A DNA stretch of 64,000 nt from Onchocerca volvulus (Eukaryota; Nematoda; Chromadorea; Rhabditida; Onchocercidae), in the NCBI GenBank assembly GCA_000499405.2, contig HG738139.1, positions 3,142,976-3,206,975 on the forward strand. Reading direction: 5' to 3'. The notes under the pieces were generated by a model. That model was given only the letters and a program-made list of their open reading frames with translations. It was not told where the DNA came from and made no database searches. Below are positions 25,546-35,999 of the stretch, one piece after another. The number at the start of each line of letters is the position of its first letter. The stretch's first letter is position 1. The position numbers and the translations under genes are program-made.

Positions 25546-26211
25546 TAACTTTTTTTTAAGTTGTGACGATTTGCAAATTCATCGAAAATTGATAGCTACA
25601 GCTAACAGAAATCAGTTGTCGAAGCTGGCTCTCATAATTATATGAGAACTCAATATTGGTCATTGTATAGTTATTAGATATTTGAAGAAAATTAAGGTCA
25701 AGAAAACTTTAGCATAATATATAAATAATCATGAAACATTCATTCACAAGAATCATGAAACATTCATTCATAAAACAAAGATTTCTATACTCAATTTATT
25801 TTTCGTTGAGAAGAATGTATTGATTTTCAAAAATGCCTTTTTTATTAGGCTTGGATATTATGGTTTATAATTTTTTAAGTCAGAATCATGACTAATTTTG
25901 CATTAATCTAGTATTTAAATCTATCCGCAAATTTCATATTCAAAGATTATTGTCTTTAAATATATTTGTTTTTATGATTATTCTCAGTTCTCGCATATTT
26001 TCCCTTATCTTTTATCATTTTATCTCTTTTATATAAATATCTGGAAATAGAAGTGCAAAAATTTGTATTTTGACTCTGATTGCATGACAAAATACAATAA
26101 TTAAATGATTAGATACGTGTATCAAGCGATGGCATCACTGAATCGTAAAATATAACTGAAAAGGGCAAATTTTAGGTGCGGTATTTGATAACTAGCAATG
26201 TTGTAATTCAG
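25546..26211. other. Intergenic upstream of mrpl-16
   Basis: No gene is recognised. There is a short direct repeat of TCATGAAACATTCATTCA at about 25730-25770. The end of this stretch, TAATTCAG at 26204-26211, is a likely spliced-leader acceptor six bases before the mrpl-16 start codon. Confidence 0.5.
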
Positions 26212-26217
26212 TTGAAA

Positions 26218-28037
26218 ATGTTATTCCAACGGATTGAAAAATCAGTCTGGCAAAATTCAATACGTTTTCTGCGTAACAACAAGAAATGGTTGCCGAGGCC
26301 AGAACCAGAAACATTTGAAAGTAAGTTTAATTAATTGAAATTTAATAAGAGAATGTTTGGATTACTACGTGGCTAATGTTACATCTGTTCGAGCAAAGAG
26401 AATTATTTTGGAAGCGGGTGGTTACATTATGGAGCTGGAGGTGTGTCAAAATAAATTCATAGTTGCATTAAGTAAATAATCAAGAAGTGATCTTTTTTCC
26501 CTTGCTATCGCTGTGATTCACTTTCACTTCACGTTAGAAAGTAATATAATAGTTGAGTTAGCACTTACAATAATCTCAGGCTGCTCAAGTAAAGTAAAGA
26601 ATAAATAGTTTGGTCGCAGCGCTTAGAATGATTGATGGACAATCGAAGTATTTACCATTATTATTAATGAGATTGAGACGCTACTGAAGCGGAAGTAGAC
26701 GTTGTTATTTTAGATGTTGTATTTCCACCAAATGGCGAATACAAATTGCCAGCAATGCCCGAAGAACCCACCTATGATTCTGCCCTAGGAGAACAAAAAT
26801 TTAAAACATCGAAACAGCTCATCAGTATTCGTGGTGTTGAGGAAATACACACTGATTTAATTCATAAACAATACGGTCTTGCTGCTGTTACTGGCGGTTT
26901 TATCAGCGCATATGATTTCAATTTTATTCGTGTAAGGTCTTATATATATATATTTTTATTATTATTTAATGATTGCGTTAATTTTACCATTTATTTGTAT
27001 GTAAGATCTTCGTTTTCAGTTACTTGAGGGAAAGAAATTTTGTTATTAACTTGATGCTTTGCCTAATGGTGCTATTTATGAAAAGCAATGTGTGTAATTT
27101 AAGTTTAAAGATTTGAGACTTACCAAGCTGTTTAAATTTTATTTATAGGATCGTTTGAATAGAAATCTTTTAAAAAATCAATTCGCAATATGGAGGGTCC
27201 CGGCACCGTGGCTTCCACGTACGAAAAAAGCGACTGGAGCGAAACCAGGTAGTGGTAAAGGGAATATACATCATTATGTTACACCTGTTCGAGCGAAGAG
27301 AATTATTTTGGAGGTCGGTGGTTACATTATGGAGTTGGAGGTATGTTCAGAATAAATTTGTAATTGCTCTAAATAAGTACTAGAAAAATGATCTTTTTCC
27401 CTTGCTATCGTTGTAATTCTTTTCACTTCACGTTAGAAAGTAATATTAAAGTTGAATTAGCAATTAAAGGTGAAAGATCAGCGTCAACTTCTTTTAGAAT
27501 GTGCTATTTTTATAGTTTATCTTTCAGACTATAATGTCTCTGAATGATGTGCTAGCTTGTGAGATTTGTGAGGCATTTTTTATCGAAAGGAAAATTTCAG
27601 TTATTTTGGAATCTGCAAAATGCGGAATGAGACTCAATGCTAAAATTTTATTCTAAATTGATAATAATTTTTTTGAAAATGTAAAGATATTAGCAAAAAA
27701 CATATTAGCCTAAATGTTATAAATTGATAGTACATACTCATCAAGCCTCATGAGCAAGTTATAAACTTATTAAACTTATTCTTGCCAAATCAGTTTTATA
27801 TGAATTAATATTGTATTTTAGGCGAGAGCGTATTTGATGTATCTCTGCGAACGATTTCGTTTTCCTGTAGAATTTGTCAGCGAAAAAATATTGGAGGAGA
27901 AGAAACTTCAAGAGAAAAAAATTGAGGAGTTAAATGTTAATAAATTTAACTGGGACTTAGCTTTGAAATATAATATGCAAGATTGCCGCAGATGGTTGTC
28001 ATATTATGATATCGCTTTTAAATGTAAATATATGTAG
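26218..28037 (+). CDS. mrpl-16: Mitochondrial ribosomal protein L16
   Basis: Four exons, 26218-26320, 26714-26931, 27149-27340 and 27822-28037, join in phase to 242 residues. The N-terminus (MLFQRIEKSVWQNSIRFLRN) is basic and amphipathic, as in mitochondrial targeting peptides. Exon 3 carries the L16 signature: FAIWRVPAPWLPRTKKATG, then GSGKGNIHHYVTPVRA and the GGYIMELE beta strand. L16 is a core protein of the large mitoribosomal subunit near the tRNA sites. Relative to bacterial L16 it has the N- and C-terminal extensions usual for animal MRPL16. The start is chosen because it lies just after an acceptor-like TAATTCAG and gives a presequence. Intron 1 contains a decayed copy of the end of exon 3. 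The next gene starts 368 bases downstream in the same direction. Confidence 0.95.
26375..26571 (+). pseudogene. Duplicated fragment of mrpl-16 exon 3 and intron 3
   Basis: This stretch of intron 1 is a diverged copy of 27275-27467, offset by exactly 900 bases over the coding part. It reads VRAKRIILEAGGYIMELE and then a donor-like GTGTGT where the true exon has GTATGT; the similarity continues about 130 bases into intron sequence (CCCTTGCTATCG, TCACTTCACGTTAGAAAGTAATAT). It lacks the first two thirds of exon 3 and has no good acceptor, so it is not a usable exon. Confidence 0.9.
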
Positions 28038-28240
28038 CAGTTTTGAAGAGTTTATATTTTAATGGATTTTGAAGAATTGAAATTCGACATTGCTGAAGTT
28101 GAAAAGACAAATCGTTGCTTTCTTTTCTTTTTTTTTTTTTGAAAAGAATATTTTAACGGAGGTTAGATATGGTCATTTAATAATGATTATTTATTCATTA
28201 CTTTTCGTAATATTGCGTTGTTATGGTTGTATATTTCGCA

Positions 28241-28246
28241 AATAAA
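28241..28246 (+). terminator. Poly(A) signal of mrpl-16
   Basis: AATAAA lies about 200 bases after the mrpl-16 stop and 124 bases before the acceptor of the next gene, a spacing usual within nematode operons. Confidence 0.6.
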
Positions 28247-28360
28247 ATAATTCTTCAATGTGAAAATGCAAAGATTTATTTGTTTCATCGCCAGAAACAT
28301 ATTTGATATGGAGAAATTTCAAGTGACATTGAATATTAGAAGAGATGAATGTACTGAAAT

Positions 28361-28370
28361 TTATTTTTAG
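28361..28370 (+). promoter_or_regulatory. Probable trans-splice acceptor of PGAP2 gene
   Basis: TTATTTTTAG ends 34 bases before the PGAP2 start codon, with no upstream exon to pair with. Confidence 0.5.
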
Positions 28371-28404
28371 CTTTTATATAAATTGTTTATATTGGTAATC
28401 AATA

Positions 28405-29678
28405 ATGTTTCAAAAAATATTGAAATTTTCAACTTATAGTGATGGATTCCAGATGGCATTAGTGGGTGAGGAGGAATTGCTATACATTTCATTCCGACGG
28501 TTCATACTTATTACATCAGCGTTACCTGTTTCTGCCTTATTTCTTTGCATATCACTAGCATTAGCATTACATTTTGATGAATCTACTGAAACTCATTGCA
28601 ATGTTAAAAATTATTTACCATCCATATCGGCTGCCGTCGCATCTTTCTCACCAGAACGTTATATTTGGCGACTTTTAATTGCTTTGCATTCTGCACCTCG
28701 TATTGTAATGGCTTTGGCATTTAAGTAAGTTTCCTTATTTTTTCTTCCATTACATTCCTTTTACTAATTATTTACATTATCCGATTTACATTTTTTTCTT
28801 TTTTCAACAGGAATTTCTTGTTAACGTCTCCGCTGCGACCGTTTAATGATCGTATATGGTTCGACTTAACTTGTCATATAGCATGCTTTATAAATATTGC
28901 TGAAATTCTATTTCTTCTTTTATTAACTACCATTTCATCCGTCGAAAATTATGGTATATTTTATTGAATTCGCATTTATTACATGCAGTTTCAATTATTC
29001 ATTAATAAAGAGTAGTCATTTCAAGTAAATATGAATCAAATCCGTTATTTCAGCTGTACATAAAATATCGTTTTTGGGATTTGCTGTCTGTTCAATAATA
29101 CATATGTTGATTGCAACTACTCTGTATCAATATTCTGGTAGACGTCGTACATCGTCAGTGGTCAGTTTTTGGTTTTTTTTTTTTTTTTCCGATAAATTCT
29201 GCATTAGTCTTGTTGAAACAGTGAAAATGAAAGATAACACGGTGAAAAGCTTGATTCCATAGTAATCCCTTGAACAAATTAGTATAGCGGAATTCTTTTC
29301 ATTTATTTAGTATAGAACACTGTCAAATCATCTGCTTATAAAATAGAATTTTCCATTAATGGTTTGATCTATTCCTATTATTTTTTTTTTTTTAAGGGAG
29401 AGAAATCATTCCAGTATAAAATCCTCATGTGTTCCACATCATTGTTATCCCTTCTGCTCGCCGCATATTTTTTCGGTCGTCATAACTATTATTGTGAACC
29501 TGGAATATATACACTGTTTGCTATTTCTGAATATGTTGCTGTGTTGTCCAATATACTATTTCACTTCACCTTAATTTTTGATCTTCACGGGAAGCATTTT
29601 ATTTTGACTTCAGCTGGTGCAAACTTTCATTATCAACCTTTGCTGTCAGAATTTAATGCTAAAAAACGTTCTGCTTGA
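28405..29678 (+). CDS. pgap-2: Post-GPI attachment to proteins factor 2 (PGAP2)
   Basis: Four exons, 28405-28724, 28811-28953, 29054-29160 and 29397-29678, join in phase to 283 residues. It belongs to the Frag1/DRAM/Sfk1 family. Hydrophobic segments fit five or six membrane spans: FILITSALPVSALFLCISLA, the stretch at LLIALHSAPRIVMALAF, HIACFINIAEILFLLLL, FLGFAVCSIIHMLIATTL, STSLLSLLLAAYFFG and YVAVLSNILFHFTLIF. PGAP2 works in the Golgi in fatty-acid remodelling of GPI anchors. Conserved family features seen include the SPERYIWR loop, the ALHSAPR segment, the LTTISSVENY end of span 3 and the FGRHNYYCEPG loop. As I recall, the C. elegans orthologue is also adjacent to mrpl-16, which supports both calls. 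Exon 3 ends at GTG|GTCAGT, a weaker donor but the only one that keeps the frame. Confidence 0.93.
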
Positions 29679-29893
29679 TACTTTTCTTCACAAATCCTTG
29701 AAAAAGTTTTGTAATCCAAATATCCTTTCCTCGTTGAAATTTTATAAAGCTGTAGAAAATTTTGATCTATTATAAGACTTTCTTTTTTTTTACTATTATG
29801 TTCACATTTTTTATAGATTTTATTAATTCTTTCTGTGATATTGGTCATACGGAGTTGCTTATATGGTCCATTATTCTGAATATTATTTATTTA

Positions 29894-29899
29894 AATAAA
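29894..29899 (+). terminator. Poly(A) signal of PGAP2 gene
   Basis: AATAAA lies 216 bases after the PGAP2 stop codon and 196 bases before the acceptor of the next gene. Confidence 0.5.
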
Positions 29900-30086
29900 T
29901 GTTATTAATCGCTCTTTTTTTTTAAGTAGTTTCCATCCAAAATATTCGTTTAATGTTTCGACTCGAAGCATATCGTAACTTTTTCGAATTTTCAATTCAA
30001 TTAATTGTATTTTTTGGGTATGGATATGTTTTACTCTCTAATGAAAAATAACTTAATGATTCTCAACATGATAATAATTTGTTTTC

Positions 30087-30095
30087 CTTTTTCAG
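30087..30095 (+). promoter_or_regulatory. Probable trans-splice acceptor of LYAR-like gene
   Basis: CTTTTTCAG matches the nematode acceptor consensus closely and lies 14 bases before the start codon, with no upstream exon seen. Confidence 0.6.
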
Positions 30096-30109
30096 GTAGT
30101 ATTATCATT

Positions 30110-31995
30110 ATGGTGTTTTTCAGTTGTGACAGATGTAGTGAAGCTTTGAAGAAAAATCAAGTTGACAAACATAGATTTAGATGCAGGTACATTCAACTTC
30201 TTAATGAACATTTAATATAATGAATAATTGCTTGTCTATGTGCATTTTTCGAATTGCTAATTACATTAAGATTTTTTTTTGGATGTAGTGATCCGTGACA
30301 AGCATAGACATTTTTTTGGGAAACATTTAGTGCCATATTAATGGGATGGTGTATAATATAGCAGTCAATATGATAATATTATCAGGCGTATGACATTTCG
30401 AAGTGTAACTTTGTCATCAGATGCTCGAAACTTATGAAATATTTCTATTATTCTCAAACTTAGATAGTCTATAAAAAGTGTAGTTATTGTACTTTAATTA
30501 CTAATAACCAATAAATATTCCTTGAGAATGTATATGTCCTTGAGATAATATCATTTAGATTGGGGCGGACTGTGAGAATCGGGAGATTTATCTTCTCATA
30601 ATAATAAGGAATCTCAAGGACATGATGACCAGTAGGGGCTCTCAAGGACACTATGATCACATAACAATCTCCTATCTTGAAAAAATCGTATTTCTTTCAT
30701 AGCTACTAAAGTGGTATCCGATAAAGCATCCATCCATAATTAATTTTGTAGTAGTTATATTTGGGCTGTAGAATTTTTTGTGGGATTTTTTTTTTTTTAG
30801 ATAAACATTTCAGAGATGCAACTTATTCGTGTTTGGATTGTGGAAAAGCTTTTTCTCTAGGAACCTATACGAATCACATCAAATGTGTAACAGAGAATAA
30901 GAAATACGGGGGAAAGAATTATGTTGAAAAAGAAAACAAAGTAAGTTTTTCAATATTAACATATGTCAATAGAATATTTTAATGATGCTCTGAACTCTTT
31001 TAGAATATTCTTAAGAGAATTCGAAATATAGATTTATTCTACTTTTATTAAGTTGTAGGGTGAAGCAAAGCAAAATCGGTGGATTGAACAAGTGGAACGG
31101 GCAATAGAAAATGTGACTAATAAAGAACTGAAAGATCTTCTACAGCAGATTCGTGGGTTCAGTAATATACCGAGAAAAGAAACCAAGTTCATCAATTTTT
31201 TGCAGAATTCCATTAAAGTTAGGAACCGAGATCTATGTGTTAAGGTGAAGTATTTGAAAGATTGAAGCGGCAATTTCCAAAAGGGAAATTGATGAATTTT
31301 CCGTGATTTCTCAATTTTTTCATTTTTCTAGAAATTATTTTAACCAGTTAGGTTTTTTATAAAATAAGAATGCAGGCATGGAATTGTATAAGTGAAGAAG
31401 CCGAAAAGATGCAGCAAGCGGCTGAAAAAATGGAACCGAAAAAAAATGGTGGAGATTGCAGTAGTGTGGATAACGAAAAAGAATTGAATTGTAAGCAGGA
31501 AGCTTCGAAAATTAATGGTGAAAAAGTGGAAGAAATCGAAACTGGAAAAAAGGAATTGAGGGAAAATGGCATGTATGAGAATGGTAACAATAGCGCAGAA
31601 CAGGTATGCAGCACTTCGAATCGTTTATTTCTCATAAAGCATATTTGCCTAGTTGTGTCGGAAATTTTATTACTTTTTTATCATAATTTATCCAAGTTTT
31701 CTATTTAATTTAGAATGGATAACATGCAAGACTGAAAGATTAAAAATGATAATTACAGCAAACATTGACAACGGATAATGAAAAGAAGTTCAAATGGAAA
31801 CGCGCAATTAAGCGAGCTTTAAAAGAAACAGAAAATGGACAAATGAAAATAAAGCGATTGAAAGCCAAAGTTATCCAAAGTTACTTGGCAAGTGGACAAT
31901 CTAATGAAAATGATGAAAATCCCGAAACTATTTTTAATGCTAAGTTATGTTCGTTAGGATTACCTATTGATAATAAAATAGTACGATTAAATTAA
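30110..31995 (+). CDS. LYAR: LYAR-type zinc-finger nucleolar protein
   Basis: Five exons, 30110-30186, 30814-30940, 31059-31244, 31376-31603 and 31759-31995, join in phase to 284 residues. The N-terminus is the paired C2HC LYAR finger: MVFFSCDRCSEALKK with HRFRC, then SCLDCGKAF and H..C. KYGGKNY follows, as in LYAR. The middle is predicted helical (RWIEQVERAIENV). An acidic/lysine-rich linker leads to a basic C-terminal segment (KKFKWKRAIKRALKE), also a LYAR feature. LYAR proteins are nucleolar and act in rRNA synthesis and ribosome assembly. The acceptor of exon 2 is TTTCAG at 30813: the earlier AG at 30800 would give an immediate stop, and the chosen site restores the Cys spacing. This is the last gene of the operon-like run. 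Confidence 0.9.
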
Positions 31996-33174
31996 TCAAG
32001 TATTATCAGTGATTGTTGTTGTCAGTATCTTCACCTGTTAGTTATGTTGGTTTGTTATTAATAAACTCTTATTCAAATTGCTATTTGGAATTAGTAGAAT
32101 TCTGAGTTTTCGCTAAGTATATCACTTTTTAAATGAATTTTTTACTAATTAAAATCACCGAGTGCTGAAAATTAATTACTGGTGAATTTATAAATACTAT
32201 AATTCTGAGACAACAGATTTCGTATTAATGTCATCAAAGTCTTGAATGGATTATTCTGGAGGCTAAGATTACCATTTATTCATATTGCAAGTAAAAAAAG
32301 AGGATGACGTCTTGTTTGTTTATGGTTTTTATTTCTTATTATCATTTTTAAATATTATTCATTCTCTAGGAAGATCAGAGAGATAAAGAATGTGAATGAT
32401 ACTACATGGCTTTACATATGCATTTCCGTGGAAATCTTGATTTATGCATCTTAATGTGAATTTCATGTAAACAAATGACGATATGTTTGCTGAATATTTC
32501 TCATGTTAAAATAAAGATTACAATGCAAGCATCGTTTAAATATTAAATATTATTAGATATCTTGGTTATTATTAATTAATTTAATTATGCAATATATGAA
32601 TTTTCTGTATGATTCTTGTCATTTGGATAGCGTTTCAATCTTGATCATCAAAATTTTGAAAACTAAGATATGAAATATTTCTTTGCGTCATTTCTCTTTC
32701 TGCATCTTATGCTCCTTTCATATATGGCTTACCTAGAAAAATAATAAATTCTTCAATTTGTTTATTTGTTTATTTTTTTTCAAAAAAAAGAAAAAAAATT
32801 GTGATTTTTTATTCCAGTGGTATTTGTACCGTTAGTTTTTTTTTTCCTTTTTTTTGTCGATGGCTTTCAAATATTTCCTTTTTGAATCAAATAAATGGTG
32901 CTATCACTTACTTAAAATTGATAATTTAATGTTTTGTTATCTCTTAATTTTGTAATTCTTAAACAAATACCTATAGAGAGGAACATAGATTGCTAAAAAA
33001 TTATCTTAAATTATCCATAATTTTCTAAGATATTCAATTTCTAAAGCATGATCTATCTTTTCCACATTTTTGTCTTTGTGATGAAAATTTTTTTTTGCCT
33101 TTTCTAATTTTTCCATTCATTGCATAATGTGAAATTTCAGTTGTCCAATAAATCATCTATTATCAGAGAGGATA
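31996..33174. other. Intergenic
   Basis: AATAAA at 32060-32065 is a good poly(A) signal for the LYAR-like gene. No other gene is seen. GAAATTTCAG at 33131-33140 is a likely trans-splice acceptor for the next gene, 34 bases before its ATG. Confidence 0.55.
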
Positions 33175-35999
33175 ATGGCTGCTGCGAATTACAATCAATT
33201 CGGAAGATGGAATGAAAATATTGAAGTTGCAAAATCGAAAGAAGTCTGCCATCCTCATGATTATGATAAACTTACCGTATCATCGCTTTTTGGTTTATGT
33301 GTGCGATATTTTGCATTACAGCAAGAAGAGACCAAGAATTTGCCACAATTTATTGCTCAAAAAATTGAAATTTTGCAATATGATATGGATATTGTCCGAC
33401 GAATGCATGAAGGACATGTTACGTTCAAGATTTCTTGGATCTGTGTTGGAAAAGATGGTTATTTGGATTGGCCTAGGACATATGCAAAATGCTTTCGAGA
33501 AATGCCAGCAGATGAGTTCTTCATATTTGCGGCAATTCATGGAATTGCTACCAAAGTAAGTGATCATATTAAGGATTTTAAAATTAAAATTATATTCGAT
33601 TGTCTTTATTTCTGAAGTACATAATGATGACATAGTTAATTTGTTGATTATGCTATCAGAATTAATACACTGTAAATTATTAGTTTACAAACTCATTTTT
33701 CTTTATTTAAATAAAGGAAAATTGTAGTTAACAGATAATTTTTTATACTAATTTGACAAATGTAATGAATATAATATTTGGGAAATAACGATATGAGCGG
33801 ATATAAAGTGAAATTGTGAAAGTTACTATAATTAATAGGATGATGGACATTGTAAGTTTATGATTCTTATTTGAGGAAATATTTTAATTTCATTAATAAT
33901 GATAATTGAAGATTAGTTGGTGGAGACTTTCAGTCCCTCTTTCATGAAATTTTGAACATTTTAATTCTCTCTCTCTCTCTCTCCCTCTCTCTCTCCCTCT
34001 TTCTCTCTTTCTGTTTCTTCTTGTATCTATCTATCTATATCTCACTTTGCCATTAATTAGCTATGTTTTGTAAAATTAGATTCAAAAGAGATGTGCAGTA
34101 GGTTGTGATTGAAGTAAAGTACTTTAAATCATTAAATTTAGAAACAGTTATAAATTTGAATCAATTTTTTTTTTTTGAAAATCCTATTTAATTAGTTGCT
34201 ATATGAATATATGTATGAGTAGCAATTAGTTGGAAGGATAAATCTTTGGAAAATTCAAACATATTGGAAGGATTACCGAAGGTCAACTCTTCGAAATTTA
34301 TGAATAATTGTACTTTTTCGAAGCATTGAAAAAATTAAAGATATATTATAGATCGATTGTTAATTTGTGGTAGTATTTGAGATAACAACCTTCCAGACAT
34401 ATTTTTGCAGTTCTCAGTTTTTTTGTAAGAAGAAAAAAAAAACAAAAATGCATTCATTTGAATCTAATTAGCTTGAACAGAACATATATTGTGGACATTA
34501 GCAATTTTCTTCGTTTCTTTTTTTTTCCGCTCTTTTTTGTTTTTTTCTAATTAGTTTGTATCGCTTCCAATTTTATATCATATTTTAATTAATCGTACTA
34601 TTCTCACTTTAATACTATAGACATAAAATTGGAAATTGAAATGGTCAATTAAAATAAATTTTCTAATAATACCGTGTGAATCTGTTTATTTCCGTAAACT
34701 TTCACAATTTAAATTTAACATTTGAATGTGTATTTTTGGATTAGTGTTGAGATGAATATTTCTTATGGCATCAAGTTTCTAAGTAAGATGATAGCAAGTT
34801 ACTATAAAATTTAAGGCTTTTTAAATTTTGAAATTAGTGTAAGTCACGAAATTGTACCTTTTTTTTTTCTCACACTAAAATGTTGATCTCATATAAAATC
34901 TTTCTATTTTTTATGGAATGTTAATCTGTTCTTGGCTACAGTTCTCTCTTTTAAATTTTTAAAAGAATGGAAACATTCCAAAAAATTCAAGCATTTTTTA
35001 AAAGTTGAAATTGAGCTAAGATTAGTTAGTAATTTTTTTGGAACGGAAAGGAAAATTGGTGATATATTACTAGATTTGTTATTTAGCTTACTGGAAATGT
35101 TCGGAATTACGACTCTTTCTGTTTGAAAAATTTAAATACTGCTAAATTCATAGACGATAAATTAGTGACTGCTTAAAGTATAAAATTGTTTAATTACTCT
35201 TAGTAAATGATTTCATAAAATTAATTTTTCATTTCACTTTTTATGCAAATATATTTAACAGCAATGGATTAATATTAAAAAAAAAAATCAAATTAAGTTC
35301 CCAAATATAAAAATGCTAAAATGCAGTAAATTCAGGTAATTTCTATTAATTAATTGACAAATATCAATATATCTTTGATTACAGGCTCTTTGGCAACGAA
35401 TGGATGAATCAGAGAAGCAACTTATGCAACATTCATACAATGATTTGATAAGACATACAGCACTACTGATGTTTCATTCTTCTATTTTTAAAATAATTCA
35501 ATATAAAAGTATTGTGGTTGCAGCTTATCATGGTTGGCCAGGTGCAATATGTGCATGGGTTGGCGTACAAAATAATTCCTTAAATAATATCAATTATCAA
35601 AAAGAGTTAGCTGGAGATGATTTAGAAGCAGTTCGTTTTGAAACATTCGTTTCATCATTAAATTATACACAACTTGCTGTTCTATTAGCTATTCGTAACG
35701 GACAATATCATATGCTTCGTTATTTGCCAGCAATATCTCTTTCTGATTCTTTTTATCATTTATTTCCAGATGGTCGTGTACGTTACTATTTTTTTCGACA
35801 ATTAACTAATTTTCCAGCTAATGAATATCTATTAAATGATAAGCTAAGCGATTATCTAGAATCAATTGCACAAGCATTACTTATCTGGATGCCACAGTTG
35901 GATATTCAACGTTTACAACGAGAGGTGGAAAAAAGTGGTGATACGAAAACTAGAAATTATATTAATCGAATCTTAAATAATAATGATAAAGGAAATTAA
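33175..35999 (+). CDS. Uncharacterised protein, two exons
   Basis: Exons 33175-33555 and 35385-35999 join in phase 0 at ACC AAA|GCT CTT, giving 331 residues. The 1.8-kb intron between them has good GT-AG ends. I do not recognise the family. There is no signal peptide and no clear membrane span. The N-terminal part is polar; residues ~35-62 (LTVSSLFGLCVRYFA, then LPQFIAQKI) resemble the Leu/Cys helices of SOCS- or F-box-like adaptor modules, but that is only a visual likeness. The second exon has helical pairs such as LNYTQLAVLLAIRNGQYHML and ends in a charged tail. Long uninterrupted frames, matching splice phases and an acceptor just upstream argue for a real gene. It may be restricted to nematodes. 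Confidence 0.85.
33966..34012. repeat. CT-rich microsatellite in intron
   Basis: A CT run with CC interruptions inside the intron of the uncharacterised gene. Confidence 0.9.

Noticed and set aside
30800..30813. First AG (30799-30800) as acceptor of LYAR-like exon 2
   Set aside because: It gives an immediate in-frame stop; the TTTCAG at 30813 restores frame and the family Cys spacing.
33212..33633. 115- and 105-codon frames overlapping the uncharacterised gene
   Set aside because: The 146-codon frame has the acceptor upstream, the phase-matched second exon and a continuous product; the others do not.
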